Below, one piece after another: positions 1-8,443 of a stretch of DNA of 64,000 nt; within the stretch, counting starts at the first letter, position 1, and each line of letters begins with the position of its first letter. The position numbers and the translations under genes are program-made. A model generated the notes under the pieces. That model had not been told where the DNA came from and did not search any database. It saw only the letters and a list, made by a program, of their open reading frames with translations. The stretch is taken from assembly GCA_964609085.1 (NCBI GenBank), contig CAZSRZ010000010.1, forward strand, positions 7,595-71,594. The letters are read 5' to 3'. The DNA comes from JANPLG01 sp964609085 (GTDB lineage: Bacteria > Armatimonadota > SYMT01).

Positions 1-259
1 CGCGCCCACCCGTGCGCCTGCGGGGCCTGTTCCCAACCAAGGGCTTTCACCGGCCGCCCGACGGATGCTGGAGGATCAGAGCCGGCGTGGCGCGGGCCAG
101 TACCAGAAGGGCGATCGCGTCCGGCACGCGATCTTCGGCGACGGGATCGTGACCCGCAGCATCGGCTCCGGCGATGATGAGGAGGTGACGGTTGTCTTCC
201 CCGGACATGGCGACAAGAAGCTGATCTCCGGCTACGCCAGGCTGATCAAGCTCGACTGA
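1..259 (+). CDS. UvrD/PcrA-type DNA helicase, C-terminal end (partial)
   Basis: Only the last 86 codons lie in the window; the frame is open from base 2 without a start, so the gene begins upstream. The final ~50 residues (YQKGDRVRHAIFGDGIV, then a VTVVFP strand and a KLISGYARL end) match the small Tudor-like domain that closes PcrA/UvrD superfamily 1 helicases and helps contact RNA polymerase. The preceding Arg/Pro/Gly-rich stretch is the usual flexible linker. The protein unwinds DNA in nucleotide-excision and mismatch repair. The motor domains are outside the window, so PcrA and UvrD cannot be told apart. It is followed by a gene on the opposite strand. Confidence 0.8.
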   Translation, partial: APTRAPAGPVPNQGLSPAARRMLEDQSRRGAGQYQKGDRVRHAIFGDGIVTRSIGSGDDEEVTVVFPGHGDKKLISGYARLIKLD

Positions 260-274
260 TCTCGGGCGAGACGA

Positions 275-709
275 TCAGCGGCTGGCTTCGCTCTCGGGCT
301 CACGGTAGTCCTCGATGTACCAGTTGCCGCGCTGCTTCACCCAACGGATCACCATCGGTCCATCCCCCTCGCGGAGAACGCGCACCTCTCGGCCGGAAAA
401 CGCCGCCCCCATCGGGTTGGGAGCCTTGAAGTCGCGGCCGTAGACGACCTGTCTGACCCTGTCCGCGCGCAACCGTTCGAACAGATAGCCGAGTCGCTCC
501 GCCTGGCTCTCGGGATCTCCTTCCGGAGCGCGCAGCCGGCCCAGGAACAGTGAGGCGACGGACCCGTCGAACACCTCCACGTGTTTGATCTGGGAAATCA
601 CCGAACGGGTACGGTAGAGCAGGTCATTCTTGGAGCTCTCCAGGCAGCCCCACATGGTGGCCGGGATGGCGATCGATACGGCGATCGTGAGCATTCGTCC
701 GACTTGCAT
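275..709 (-). CDS. Small secreted protein, probable lipoprotein
   Basis: 144 residues. I do not recognise a family. The N-terminus has a short hydrophobic stretch (residues 5-18) followed by a Cys at about 22 in the context MWGC, a weak lipobox, so it is probably exported and perhaps lipid-anchored. The rest is soluble with alternating charged and hydrophobic residues and a C-terminal strand segment with Trp (IRWVKQRGNWYIEDY), reminiscent of small NTF2-like or DUF4878-type lipoproteins, but that is only resemblance. The internal ATG at 709 was chosen because GGGGA lies 9 bases before it; a TTG at 751 would put 14 residues ahead of the signal. It converges with the helicase gene. Confidence 0.55.
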   Translation of the reverse strand: MQVGRMLTIAVSIAIPATMWGCLESSKNDLLYRTRSVISQIKHVEVFDGSVASLFLGRLRAPEGDPESQAERLGYLFERLRADRVRQVVYGRDFKAPNPMGAAFSGREVRVLREGDGPMVIRWVKQRGNWYIEDYREPESEASR

Positions 710-804
710 GGTGCTTGGTCCCCGGCGGGCGGTCGGGACGGGCTCGCGCAACCGCCAACGGGATTATGCCTTCCGGCTCCGATTGCTGGAGACCGGTTGC
801 CGGC

Positions 805-2673
805 TCAATCCGTGCCTGAAATCCAGACGGCCATACCCCCGGGATCCCGGTTGGCCCAGGCATAGTAAGGGACGGCCGTCAGACGAACACTGCGCGGCTC
901 CTGCCAGGCGACCGTGCCGGAGTCCGCATACAGCGCGTCTCGCCACCCCGCCCCGGGGCGGCGGCGGAGACCATCCGCCTCCAGCACCACGACGCCTCCC
1001 AGCACCTCCGGCACCCAGCGCGGCTCCAACCCGCCGGCCGTGGGGAGCACCGCCTCGCGCGGATCGAATCCAAGATCGCACCCTTCAATACAGTAGAGCA
1101 GGGGACCGCGGGCCAGAGCGATCCTGCCCTCAACGCCGGGCACCAGCGGATGTGCGGTCAGCCGGCGCGGCTCCATTCTCAGATTGAGTTGAATCTCGTC
1201 CCCGGGCACCCAGCTCCGCTCCAACACGGCGTACTCTCCCGCCACGGCCGGAAATGGTTCGCCGTTCACCCGCAGCTCGGGAGCGCGACACCAGCCCGGG
1301 ATGCGAAGTCGCACTGCCGTCGGCGTCCGCGGTGCCCGCTCAATGACCAGCCGGATCCGCCCGTCCCACGGATAGTCCGTCTCGACTCGCATGGCCAGGC
1401 TCCCGCCGTCCAGATCGGCGCGTACTTCCCCGGCCGCGTAGAGGTGGATCCAGAGTTCGGTTCCGGAGCTGGAGGCGAAGTAGGCGGGCAGCGCCGCCAG
1501 GAGCCGGGCAATGTTCGGAGGGCAGCAGGCGCAGTCGAACCACGGCAGGCGGCGGTGGCTGCCCTCATCCGACAGGGGATTCTGGTAGAAGTACTCCTCG
1601 CCGGAAAGGGAGAGACCGCAGGGAATGGCGTTGTAGAGCACCCATTCCATGTGGTCTGCGAAGGACGGCTCGCCCTCCAGGTGCAGCATGCGCCAGGCCC
1701 ACATCATCGCGCCAATGGCGGCGCAGGTTTCAGCATAAGCCCGGTCGTTCGGCAGCTCATAGTCACATCCAAACGCCTCACCCTCATACCGAGAGCCGAT
1801 CCCTCCGCTCACATACGAACGCCGTGAGGTCATACTCGTCCAGAGGCGGTCAAGCGAGCGGCGGTAGGCCGGGTTCCCGGTCTCGGCAATAAGATCGGTG
1901 GCCCCACAACAGTAATACATCATGCGAACAGCGTGCCCAACCACGGAGTCGAGCTCGGTGAAGGGGGCATGGTCCTGGTGGTAGGGGCTGCCCCCGATGA
2001 CCCCCGGGCGGCGTCCCCGGCGTTCGATGAACAACTCGGCCTGGGCGAGGTACGCCGGCCGACGAGTCTCGCGATAGAGCTCGACGAGAGCCAGTTCGAT
2101 CTCCTGGTGCCCACAGGTGCCCTCCCGTCCACCGGGGCCGAACAGGGCGCAGATGAGGTCGGCAAGTCGGATAGCAACCTGCAGCAGGTCATCCCGCCCG
2201 GTGCAGCGGCGAACGGCGACCGCCGCCTGGATCAGGTGGCCCGCGCAGTAGAGCTCATGGAGGTCGCGAAGGTTGGTCCACCGTTCTTCCTCGCGCTGGC
2301 GAGTGAAGTGCGTGTTGAGGTAGCCGTCCTCGCACTGGGCCGCGGCGATCTCGCTGATGACGGCGTCGAGCAGACTGGTCAGTTCCGCATCCGGCGACTC
2401 GGCCAGAGCGTAGGCGACCGCTTCGACCCACTTGTAGACGTCAGAGTCGTTGTAGTAGCGGCCTTGGAAGGGACGATCGATCTTGCCCGCGGCCCGGCGG
2501 AAGTTGTCGATCCGGCCGGTCTCCTCGCACTTGCGGTACTGGGAGGGGAGGGTGGTCTCCCGGTTCACTTGACGCCGCGGCGTCCAGAAGCCGTCGCGCA
2601 GCTTGACCGCTCCCAGCGGGAGAGGTGTCAACCGGGCGTGCGGGCTCTGTCGGGTATCGAGAACGGAACTCAT
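805..2673 (-). CDS. GH127 family beta-L-arabinofuranosidase-like glycoside hydrolase
   Basis: 622 residues, close to the size of Bifidobacterium HypBA1 (about 660). Family GH127 removes beta-L-arabinofuranose with a zinc-bound cysteine nucleophile. The active-site set is visible: Glu299 (acid/base), Glu315 and Cys317 in AETC, and Cys383/Cys384 in the CACCPPN motif. The Glu299-Glu315-Cys317 spacing equals that of HypBA1 Glu322-Glu338-Cys340. An (alpha/alpha)6 barrel spans residues 20-400 and beta-rich domains follow. No signal peptide is seen, so it probably acts in the cytoplasm on imported oligosaccharides. The ATG at 2673 is chosen because a GGGGGG purine run sits about 10 bases upstream; a longer open frame to 3129 runs antisense through trxB and is not used. 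It begins 14 bases after trxB, so the two are probably cotranscribed. Exact substrate is unproven. Confidence 0.9.
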   Translation of the reverse strand: MSSVLDTRQSPHARLTPLPLGAVKLRDGFWTPRRQVNRETTLPSQYRKCEETGRIDNFRRAAGKIDRPFQGRYYNDSDVYKWVEAVAYALAESPDAELTSLLDAVISEIAAAQCEDGYLNTHFTRQREEERWTNLRDLHELYCAGHLIQAAVAVRRCTGRDDLLQVAIRLADLICALFGPGGREGTCGHQEIELALVELYRETRRPAYLAQAELFIERRGRRPGVIGGSPYHQDHAPFTELDSVVGHAVRMMYYCCGATDLIAETGNPAYRRSLDRLWTSMTSRRSYVSGGIGSRYEGEAFGCDYELPNDRAYAETCAAIGAMMWAWRMLHLEGEPSFADHMEWVLYNAIPCGLSLSGEEYFYQNPLSDEGSHRRLPWFDCACCPPNIARLLAALPAYFASSSGTELWIHLYAAGEVRADLDGGSLAMRVETDYPWDGRIRLVIERAPRTPTAVRLRIPGWCRAPELRVNGEPFPAVAGEYAVLERSWVPGDEIQLNLRMEPRRLTAHPLVPGVEGRIALARGPLLYCIEGCDLGFDPREAVLPTAGGLEPRWVPEVLGGVVVLEADGLRRRPGAGWRDALYADSGTVAWQEPRSVRLTAVPYYAWANRDPGGMAVWISGTD

Positions 2674-2687
2674 CGCCCAGGACCCCC

Positions 2688-3638
2688 CTAGTGATCCCCC
2701 CGCGCCTCCAGCCATCGCTCCGCCTCGATCGCCGCCATGCAGCCCATTCCGGCGGCCGTCACTGCCTGCCGGTACACCTTGTCGGCGATGTCGCCCGCCG
2801 CGAAGACACCATCCACATTGGTCATCGAGGTGCCCGGCTTCACAATCAGGTATCCAGTCTCGTCCATATCCAGCACACCGCGGAAGAGCGTTGAGTTGGG
2901 CTGGTGCCCGATGGCGATGAAGACGCCCTGGATGGGCACATCCCGTGTCGACCCGTCCACCATGCTTTTCAAGCGCACGCCCGTCACCTTGCCCGTCTCC
3001 ATCCCCAGGATTTCGTCGACGGCGGCGTTGAGTTCCCACCGGATCTTCGGGTTGGCGTGAGCGCGGTCGACCATGATCTTGGAAGCTCGAAACTGTTCGC
3101 GCCGATGGACAACGGTGACTGACTTGCACATCCGTGTGAGGAAGTTGGCCTCTTCCATCGCCGTGTCGCCCCCACCGACCACCATCACATCCTGGTCTCT
3201 GAAGAAGAAGCCGTCGCAGGTGGCGCAGGCGGAGACGCCGCGGCCGCCGAGGCCCTCCGGCCAGGGGCGCTCAGTGGGTATCCCCAGCCACTTGGCCGAA
3301 GCACCCGTGGCGACGATAAGGGCGCGCGTCTGGAGCACGGCATCCTCGGTCCGCACGGAGAAGGGCCATCCACCCAGCTCGACGGACTGCACGTCTCCCC
3401 AGATGAGCTCTGTGCCGAAGCGCTCCGCCTGCTTGCGGAAGAGGTCCATCACCTCGGGCCCCATGATTCCCTCGGGAAAGCCGGGGTAGTTTTCCACGTC
3501 GGTCGTGATCATGAGCTGCCCGCCCGGCTGGCTGCCCTCAATCACGACGGGGCTGAGATTGGCGCGAGCGGCGTAGATGGCGGCGGTCAGCCCCGCCGGT
3601 CCCGAGCCGATGATGATCACGTTCCGAACGTCGCCCAT
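2688..3638 (-). CDS. trxB: Thioredoxin reductase
   Basis: 316 residues, normal for low-molecular-weight thioredoxin reductase. It transfers electrons from NADPH through FAD to thioredoxin. The FAD-binding GSGPAG motif is at residues 11-16, the redox-active CATC pair is Cys138/Cys141, the NADPH-binding GGGDTAMEEA motif follows near residue 155, and the second FAD motif (VFAAGDI) is near the C-terminus. The start ATG is preceded by AGGGGG at good distance. No thioredoxin gene is nearby. The gene is divergent from aroQ and leads directly into the GH127 gene on the same strand. Confidence 0.97.
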   Translation of the reverse strand: MGDVRNVIIIGSGPAGLTAAIYAARANLSPVVIEGSQPGGQLMITTDVENYPGFPEGIMGPEVMDLFRKQAERFGTELIWGDVQSVELGGWPFSVRTEDAVLQTRALIVATGASAKWLGIPTERPWPEGLGGRGVSACATCDGFFFRDQDVMVVGGGDTAMEEANFLTRMCKSVTVVHRREQFRASKIMVDRAHANPKIRWELNAAVDEILGMETGKVTGVRLKSMVDGSTRDVPIQGVFIAIGHQPNSTLFRGVLDMDETGYLIVKPGTSMTNVDGVFAAGDIADKVYRQAVTAAGMGCMAAIEAERWLEARGDH

Positions 3639-3689
3639 CGCTTCCCCCTGCCGGATCCGTCCGGCCCCACAATCTTATCCGCCCGTCTT

Positions 3690-3744
3690 GGTGTGGATAC
3701 CGATGCAGGGGTTCCCGCCGGGGCAGCGGAACTGGATCCACACC
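3690..3744. promoter_or_regulatory. Nested inverted repeat in the trxB-aroQ divergent spacer
   Basis: A 9-base arm GGTGTGGAT at 3690-3698 is exactly complementary to ATCCACACC at 3736-3744. Inside it a 5-base arm GTTCC (3711-3715) pairs with GGAAC (3728-3732). The structure ends 25 bases before the aroQ start codon, so it could be an mRNA leader structure for aroQ or a protein-binding palindrome between the two divergent genes. No matching riboswitch family was recognised. Confidence 0.35.
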
Positions 3745-3769
3745 CCGGAGGGGGGACAGGAGCCCGGCG

Positions 3770-4228
3770 GTGATTCGCATTCTGGTGGTGCACGGACCCA
3801 ATCTCAACCTACTCGGCCGGCGTGAGCCCGAGATTTACGGGCGACTGACCCTTGAGCAGATCAACGAGCGGCTGGCGGAGGTGGCGACGGCGGAGGGGAT
3901 CGAACTCCGTGCGCTGCAATCGAATCACGAGGGAGCGCTGGTGGACGCCCTCCACTCCGCCGTCTCGTGGGCGGACGCCGTCCTGATCAACCCGGGTGCC
4001 TATACGCATACCAGCATCGCGCTGCGTGATGCCGTGGTGGCGATCGGTCTGCCGGTGGTGGAGGTGCATCTCTCCAACACCCATGCCCGCGAGGAGTTTC
4101 GGCACCGCAGTTGCATCAGCCCCGTTGCTGCCGGCGTCATTGTCGGCTTTGGCCTCAACAGCTACCTGCTCGGGCTATGGGCCGCCCGAGACCTCGCCCT
4201 TGCCCGACCGGGACGCGCTGCTGAATGA
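3770..4228 (+). CDS. aroQ: 3-dehydroquinate dehydratase, type II
   Basis: 152 residues, the usual size of the small dodecameric type II enzyme. It converts 3-dehydroquinate to 3-dehydroshikimate in the shikimate pathway. The N-terminal HGPNLNLLGRREPEIYG block carries the catalytic Tyr23, and the EVHLSN motif carries the catalytic His100, followed by the conserved REEFRHRS segment that binds substrate. It starts on GTG, with AGGAG 7 bases upstream. Its TGA stop overlaps the ATG of the following peptidase gene (ATGA), indicating translational coupling. Confidence 0.97.
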   Translation: MIRILVVHGPNLNLLGRREPEIYGRLTLEQINERLAEVATAEGIELRALQSNHEGALVDALHSAVSWADAVLINPGAYTHTSIALRDAVVAIGLPVVEVHLSNTHAREEFRHRSCISPVAAGVIVGFGLNSYLLGLWAARDLALARPGRAAE

Positions 4229-5316
4229 ACCAGAGACTTGACAGGCTTCGCTCCACTCTCACGCTGGCGCTGCCCGAACCGGGCCTCACCGCCTGGCTGG
4301 TGCACGATCCGGTGGAGGTTGCCTACCTGACCGGGTTCCGCGGATCCACGGCCTCGGTGGTAGTCACACCCGAGCACGCTATCTTCATCACCGATGGCCG
4401 CTATGCCGAGCAGGCACGGCGCGAGTGTGAGGGCGTGGAGATTCGTGTGATCGCAAGTGGGCAGACGATCGATCGGCTGCTGGCGGACATCGTCCTTGAG
4501 TTGGGGGTCGTGAGATTGGGCGTGGACGGCGACCACCTCTCCGTCAACCGGCTGAGCGCCCTAGCGGCCCTGATGTCTGAAGTCATCCTCGTGCCGCTCC
4601 CGAATCCGGTTCAGCAGCTACGTCAGGTCAAGGACGCCGACGAGATTGCCACGATGCGCCGAGCCTGCGCGCTGGTGGACCGGGCGTTCGAGCGTTTTCT
4701 GGAGGTGGTTCGGCCCGGCGTTCGGGAGATCGATGTGGCGGCGGAGCTGGAGTTCTGGATCAAGGCCCGTGGTGCCGAGGACCGCGCTTTCGACACCATC
4801 GTCGCCTCGGGCGTGCGTTCGGCTCTGCCGCACGGGCGTGCCTCGGAGAAGGAGATCGAGCGGGGCGACTTCGTGACGCTCGACTTCGGGGCGCGGATAG
4901 ACGGTTACAACAGCGACCTGACTCGGACGGTCGTGGTCGGTCCCGCAACTGCGAGGCAGCGGGAGGTCCATACTGCAGTCCTGAAGGCCCAGCAAGCGGG
5001 ACTCGACGCGATCCGACCCGGAGCCTCCGGTCGGGATGTCGACGCCGCCGCCCGGGCATCCTTCGCGGCCGCGGGAATGCTGGAACACTTCCCCCACGGC
5101 CTGGGCCACGGCCTGGGCCGGGTGGTGCACGATCACGTCGCCTTTTCCCAGCGCTCCGAACTGATTCTACAGCCCGGGATGATCGTCACGGTGGAACCAG
5201 GACTCTACTTCCCGGGCTGGGGTGGTTGTCGCATCGAAGAGGACGTTCTGGTGACCGACGGCGGTGCCGAGCTTCTCACCCGTTCCTCGCGCGAGCTGAT
5301 AGAGATCGGGATCTGA
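4225..5316 (+). CDS. M24B family Xaa-Pro peptidase
   Basis: 363 residues, matching bacterial aminopeptidase P/prolidase-like proteins. It releases N-terminal residues preceding proline, or cleaves Xaa-Pro dipeptides, with two metal ions. Residues 1-130 form the N-terminal creatinase-like domain; the pita-bread catalytic domain follows with metal ligands Asp220, Asp231, His295 (in GLGH), Glu324 (VEPGLYF) and Glu338 (RIEED). The gene overlaps aroQ by four bases. In many bacteria aroQ, this peptidase and elongation factor P form one group, but efp is not next here. Whether it acts as PepP or PepQ cannot be decided from sequence alone. Confidence 0.92.
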   Translation: MNQRLDRLRSTLTLALPEPGLTAWLVHDPVEVAYLTGFRGSTASVVVTPEHAIFITDGRYAEQARRECEGVEIRVIASGQTIDRLLADIVLELGVVRLGVDGDHLSVNRLSALAALMSEVILVPLPNPVQQLRQVKDADEIATMRRACALVDRAFERFLEVVRPGVREIDVAAELEFWIKARGAEDRAFDTIVASGVRSALPHGRASEKEIERGDFVTLDFGARIDGYNSDLTRTVVVGPATARQREVHTAVLKAQQAGLDAIRPGASGRDVDAAARASFAAAGMLEHFPHGLGHGLGRVVHDHVAFSQRSELILQPGMIVTVEPGLYFPGWGGCRIEEDVLVTDGGAELLTRSSRELIEIGI

Positions 5317-5621
5317 CCCGGGAACACCGCCCTGGAGCCATCCTGGGAGTTGCCCTGTGAACTCAGAGCTTCAGCTCAGCCGGCCCGTCGCCGTCAAACT
5401 TGACCAAGGCCAGGAGAGTGCCCTCCCTTCGGCAGTGCACCTTCCCGCACGCCCTGAATCGACGGGCGACCAGTGGCAAAAGGGCTGACGATCTCTGCAC
5501 TCCCTCAAGACCTGCAGTTCCGTGGCGATGCCTACCAACCCGGGAGACGACCTGGCGGGCATCCGGTTGTTCCTCCGTGCCGACGGGCCTGTTAAGATGG
5601 TCTCCGACCAACTCGAGACCC
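5317..5621. other. 305-base intergenic region before def
   Basis: No convincing gene, RNA or repeat was found. A minus-strand frame ending at 5363 is open but has no plausible start, ribosome site or recognisable family. TAAGAT at 5593-5598, 24 bases before the def ATG, could be a -10 element, but no good -35 is at the right distance. The stretch probably contains the promoter and leader of def-fmt. Confidence 0.4.
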
Positions 5622-6203
5622 ATGCCTCTTCTGAAAATCGCCCGAATCCCCCAGGATGAGACCGTCCTGCGACAGCGCTGCCGCCCGATCACCCGCGTCG
5701 ACGAACGGATGAAGCGGCTGATCGCCGACATGCTTGAAACCATGCACGAGGCGGCCGGAGTTGGGCTTGCCGCGCCGCAGGTCTTCGTGCCGCAGCGGTT
5801 GTTCGTCTACTTAGACGGCACGGAGGAAGGGGCTCTCATCAACCCCGAGATCCTGCAGGCGGAAGGCACAGAGGTGGGGACGGAAGGCTGCCTGAGCATT
5901 CCCCGTCTGCAGGGCGACGTGGAACGGTCGACGCGGCTTGTCGTCAGTGGGCTCGACCGGAACGGGGGGCGAGTGCGCATTGAGGCAGCCGATTACCTGG
6001 CTCGCATTTTCCAGCATGAGATCGACCACTTGAACGGTGTGCTGTTTACAGACAAGGCCGACCGTGAATCCCTCCACTGGCTCACCGAAGAAGAAGAACT
6101 CGAACGCCGGGCCTCGGGAAAACAACGCCGAGAGGCCATGCTAAGCGGGGAGCCTGCTGCGAAGCCGCGCCGCGTCCGCATCCTGCGGCGAGTGACCGAG
6201 TAG
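5622..6203 (+). CDS. def: Peptide deformylase
   Basis: 193 residues. It removes the formyl group from the N-terminal methionine of new proteins, using a divalent metal. All three signature motifs are present: GVGLAAPQ (residues 46-53), EGCLSIP with metal-binding Cys90, and QHEIDHLNG with His132, Glu133 and His136. The ATG at 5622 starts at the usual position for the family (MPLLKIARIP); the frame is open further upstream but without homology. It is followed 13 bases later by fmt, the enzyme that adds the formyl group, a classical pairing. Confidence 0.97.
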   Translation: MPLLKIARIPQDETVLRQRCRPITRVDERMKRLIADMLETMHEAAGVGLAAPQVFVPQRLFVYLDGTEEGALINPEILQAEGTEVGTEGCLSIPRLQGDVERSTRLVVSGLDRNGGRVRIEAADYLARIFQHEIDHLNGVLFTDKADRESLHWLTEEEELERRASGKQRREAMLSGEPAAKPRRVRILRRVTE

Positions 6204-6216
6204 CCCGAGGTCTGCT

Positions 6217-7164
6217 GTGGCGGAACCGACGCTGGATCTCGTGTTCATGGGAACCTCCACCTTCGCCGTGCCGAGCCTCCTCGCTCTGCACCAGGCCGGG
6301 CATCGGATTCGGGCGGTCGTGACCCAGCCGGACCGGCCGCACGGTCGCGGCATGCGGCCGGCCTCTCCGGCGGTCAAGTCCGCTGCCGTAGGATTGAGCC
6401 TGCCGGTTCTTCAGCCCCCCCGAGCCTCGGATCCGGAGTTCATCGCCCGAATCGCGGAGATCGCGCCGGATCTGATCGTCGTCGTCGCCTACGGTCAGAT
6501 CCTGAAGCCGGCGCTCCTGGCGGTGCCCAGGTTCGGATGCATCAACCTGCATGGGTCGCTTCTCCCAGCGCTGCGAGGCGCCGCACCCATCCAGTGGGCC
6601 GTGATCAGGGGTCTCACGGCGACGGGCGTCACGACGATGCAGATGGATGCCGGAATGGACACGGGCGACGTGCTCCTGCAGCGGACGGAGCTGATCGACC
6701 CCGCACAGACTGCGGGAAACCTGGCGGAGCGCCTCGCGGGCGTGGGGGCGGAGTTGCTGCTTCGAACCGTGGATGGGATGCAGCGTGGGGATCTCCGGCG
6801 CCATCCCCAGGACTCATCGCTGGCGACCCTCGCGCCCATGCTCAGTCGCGCAGACGGAGAGTTGCAGTGGGACCGCAGCGCCGTATCCCTCCGGAATCGA
6901 ATCCATGGCTGCAATCCCAGCCCGGGAGCCTTTGCGCGACGTCATGGGAGCGTGGTCAAGATCTGGCGGGCCGAGGCGCTGCCGGCCTCTCGCCTTGCCG
7001 AGCCGGGCACCGTCGTCAATGCCCGAGATCTGACCATAGCAACCTCGGATGGCTGGCTCCGTCTCCTGGATGTACAGCCCGAGAACCGCGCTCGACTGGA
7101 CGGCGCTGCCTACTGCCGTGGTTATCGCGTGGAGCCGGGAGAGCGATGGCAGGATGGATTCTGA
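6217..7164 (+). CDS. fmt: Methionyl-tRNA formyltransferase
   Basis: 315 residues, the normal length. It formylates initiator Met-tRNA using 10-formyl-tetrahydrofolate. The N-terminal Rossmann-like catalytic domain begins with LVFMGTSTFAVPSL and carries the hallmark NLHGSLLPALRGAAPIQWAV with catalytic Asn and His, followed by the Asp in GVTTMQMDAGMDTGDVL. The C-terminal OB-fold tRNA-binding domain occupies about residues 205-310. It starts on GTG with GAGG 7 bases upstream and follows def closely, so the two form an operon that balances formylation and deformylation. Confidence 0.96.
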   Translation: MAEPTLDLVFMGTSTFAVPSLLALHQAGHRIRAVVTQPDRPHGRGMRPASPAVKSAAVGLSLPVLQPPRASDPEFIARIAEIAPDLIVVVAYGQILKPALLAVPRFGCINLHGSLLPALRGAAPIQWAVIRGLTATGVTTMQMDAGMDTGDVLLQRTELIDPAQTAGNLAERLAGVGAELLLRTVDGMQRGDLRRHPQDSSLATLAPMLSRADGELQWDRSAVSLRNRIHGCNPSPGAFARRHGSVVKIWRAEALPASRLAEPGTVVNARDLTIATSDGWLRLLDVQPENRARLDGAAYCRGYRVEPGERWQDGF

Positions 7165-7360
7165 GCATGTGCCACGATGACGAGGAGTCTGTAGACCGCA
7201 GGCAGAAGATACCTCCATCCTACGCGCGGCGACGTGACTGCGGTAAGCTCAAAATGAACTGCTTGTCGATACGGAACCGGTGGAACCCTGCCCCACCGGG
7301 CTCGGCGGCTCACCGCCGCCTCCGGGCAGGGACAAGAAAGCGGGCCGGGGGCGCGACGAA

Positions 7361-7729
7361 ATGAGTGCGCAAACCGCTGAGGGTACAACCGAAGAGCGGC
7401 TTCAACAGGGCATTCTGTTCAAGCAGCAAGGTGAGTATGAATCTGCGCTCGAGATGGTGAGATCCGTCATCGAGTCGGAGCCCACCCATGCGCGAGCCTA
7501 CTGCGAGATGGGACTAATCCTGAACTTCACGGGAGACTTCGATGGCAGCATTGATGCCCTCAAGCAGTCCGTCGCTCTGGATCCGACCTTTCTCGAGGCA
7601 CGAAACCACCTCGCACTCGCCTACTCGATGCTCGGATACAGGGATGAAGCGCGGGCCGAGTTGGAGGCTGTACTTGAAGTCGATCCAGCCAATGCCACTG
7701 CATTGCGGCACATCGTCTACTTCCAATAG
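7361..7729 (+). CDS. TPR-repeat protein
   Basis: 122 residues consisting mainly of about three tetratricopeptide repeats: the first around QQGILFKQQGEYESALEMV, the second around ARAYCEMGLILNFTGDFDGSI, the third around LEARNHLALAYSMLGYRDEA, each showing the Gly/Ala/Tyr spacing of the family. It is soluble, has no signal peptide, and probably serves as a protein-protein scaffold. The ATG at 7361 is used because a GGGGG purine run precedes it. Partners are not indicated by neighbours, so no specific function is assigned. Confidence 0.8.
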   Translation: MSAQTAEGTTEERLQQGILFKQQGEYESALEMVRSVIESEPTHARAYCEMGLILNFTGDFDGSIDALKQSVALDPTFLEARNHLALAYSMLGYRDEARAELEAVLEVDPANATALRHIVYFQ

Positions 7730-7772
7730 CAGACCCCGCCCCCTCCGCTCCCCGCCTCCGTAAGCCATCCCG

Positions 7773-8423
7773 GTGCACCCACCCACGACCCGGTTTCCCG
7801 GTACACCAGCCGGTAATGTCCCGCTCTTTCCCGCCCCGGCGGTGGCCCGGTGGCTCGACCGGTTGGGCGTCGCCTGCAGGTGGCGGGCGGCGATGTCGCT
7901 GGAGCTGGGGGAGTTGAGGGACGAAGCACCACTCCCTCGCGGCTATGAGATCCGCACGTGGGAGGAGTGGTCCGGTGCCGGATCGTTGATGGATGTCGCG
8001 GCCGTGGACCACGCCGCCTATCGGGACTCCCTCGACGCGCGGCTCTACTGGCAGTACTTTCAGACCCTGGAGGGCTGTCGCCGGATGTGGGATGAGGCGA
8101 TTCTGGGGAAGTTTGGGCGCTTCGACACTCAGCGGACGATGGTCCTGGTGCGCGCCGGCCAGGTGTGTGGTGACGTCATGGCCAGCATCCGAAACCCCAG
8201 GGAAGCTTTCATCGGGAACCTGGCGGTGGCACCCGAACATCGGGGGGGTACCGGCTCGGCCCTGCTGCTGCGCTGCCTCTGGGCCTACCGCGCCGCCGGG
8301 TTCGAGCGCATCAGCCTTGCGGTGACACTGGACAACGTCAGCGCCTATCGCTTATACACTCGGTTAGGTTTTCGGGTTACTGGCCGGTTCTTGCTGTTCA
8401 CGCGCCCGGGACGGTCGACCTGA
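7773..8423 (+). CDS. GNAT family N-acetyltransferase
   Basis: 216 residues from a GTG start. The C-terminal half is a GNAT fold: strand 4 IGNLAVAPEHRG, the acetyl-CoA pyrophosphate loop around EHRGGTGSALL, and the late motif NVSAYRLYTRLGFRVTGRF. The N-terminal ~50 residues are not typical and no ribosome site is seen at GTG 7773, so translation may instead begin at the ATG at 7892. The acceptor substrate (amine, protein N-terminus or antibiotic) cannot be told. It precedes a GtrA-like gene on the same strand. Confidence 0.8.
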   Translation: MHPPTTRFPGTPAGNVPLFPAPAVARWLDRLGVACRWRAAMSLELGELRDEAPLPRGYEIRTWEEWSGAGSLMDVAAVDHAAYRDSLDARLYWQYFQTLEGCRRMWDEAILGKFGRFDTQRTMVLVRAGQVCGDVMASIRNPREAFIGNLAVAPEHRGGTGSALLLRCLWAYRAAGFERISLAVTLDNVSAYRLYTRLGFRVTGRFLLFTRPGRST

Positions 8424-8443
8424 GCGATTCTCCGGCGGTATCC

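Noticed and set aside
2674..3129. 152-codon N-terminal extension of the GH127 gene
   Set aside because: It lies antisense inside trxB and has no homology; the ATG at 2673 with its purine run fits the family length.
5363..5611. Minus-strand small gene between the M24 peptidase and def
   Set aside because: The frame is open but has no credible start or family; left as intergenic.
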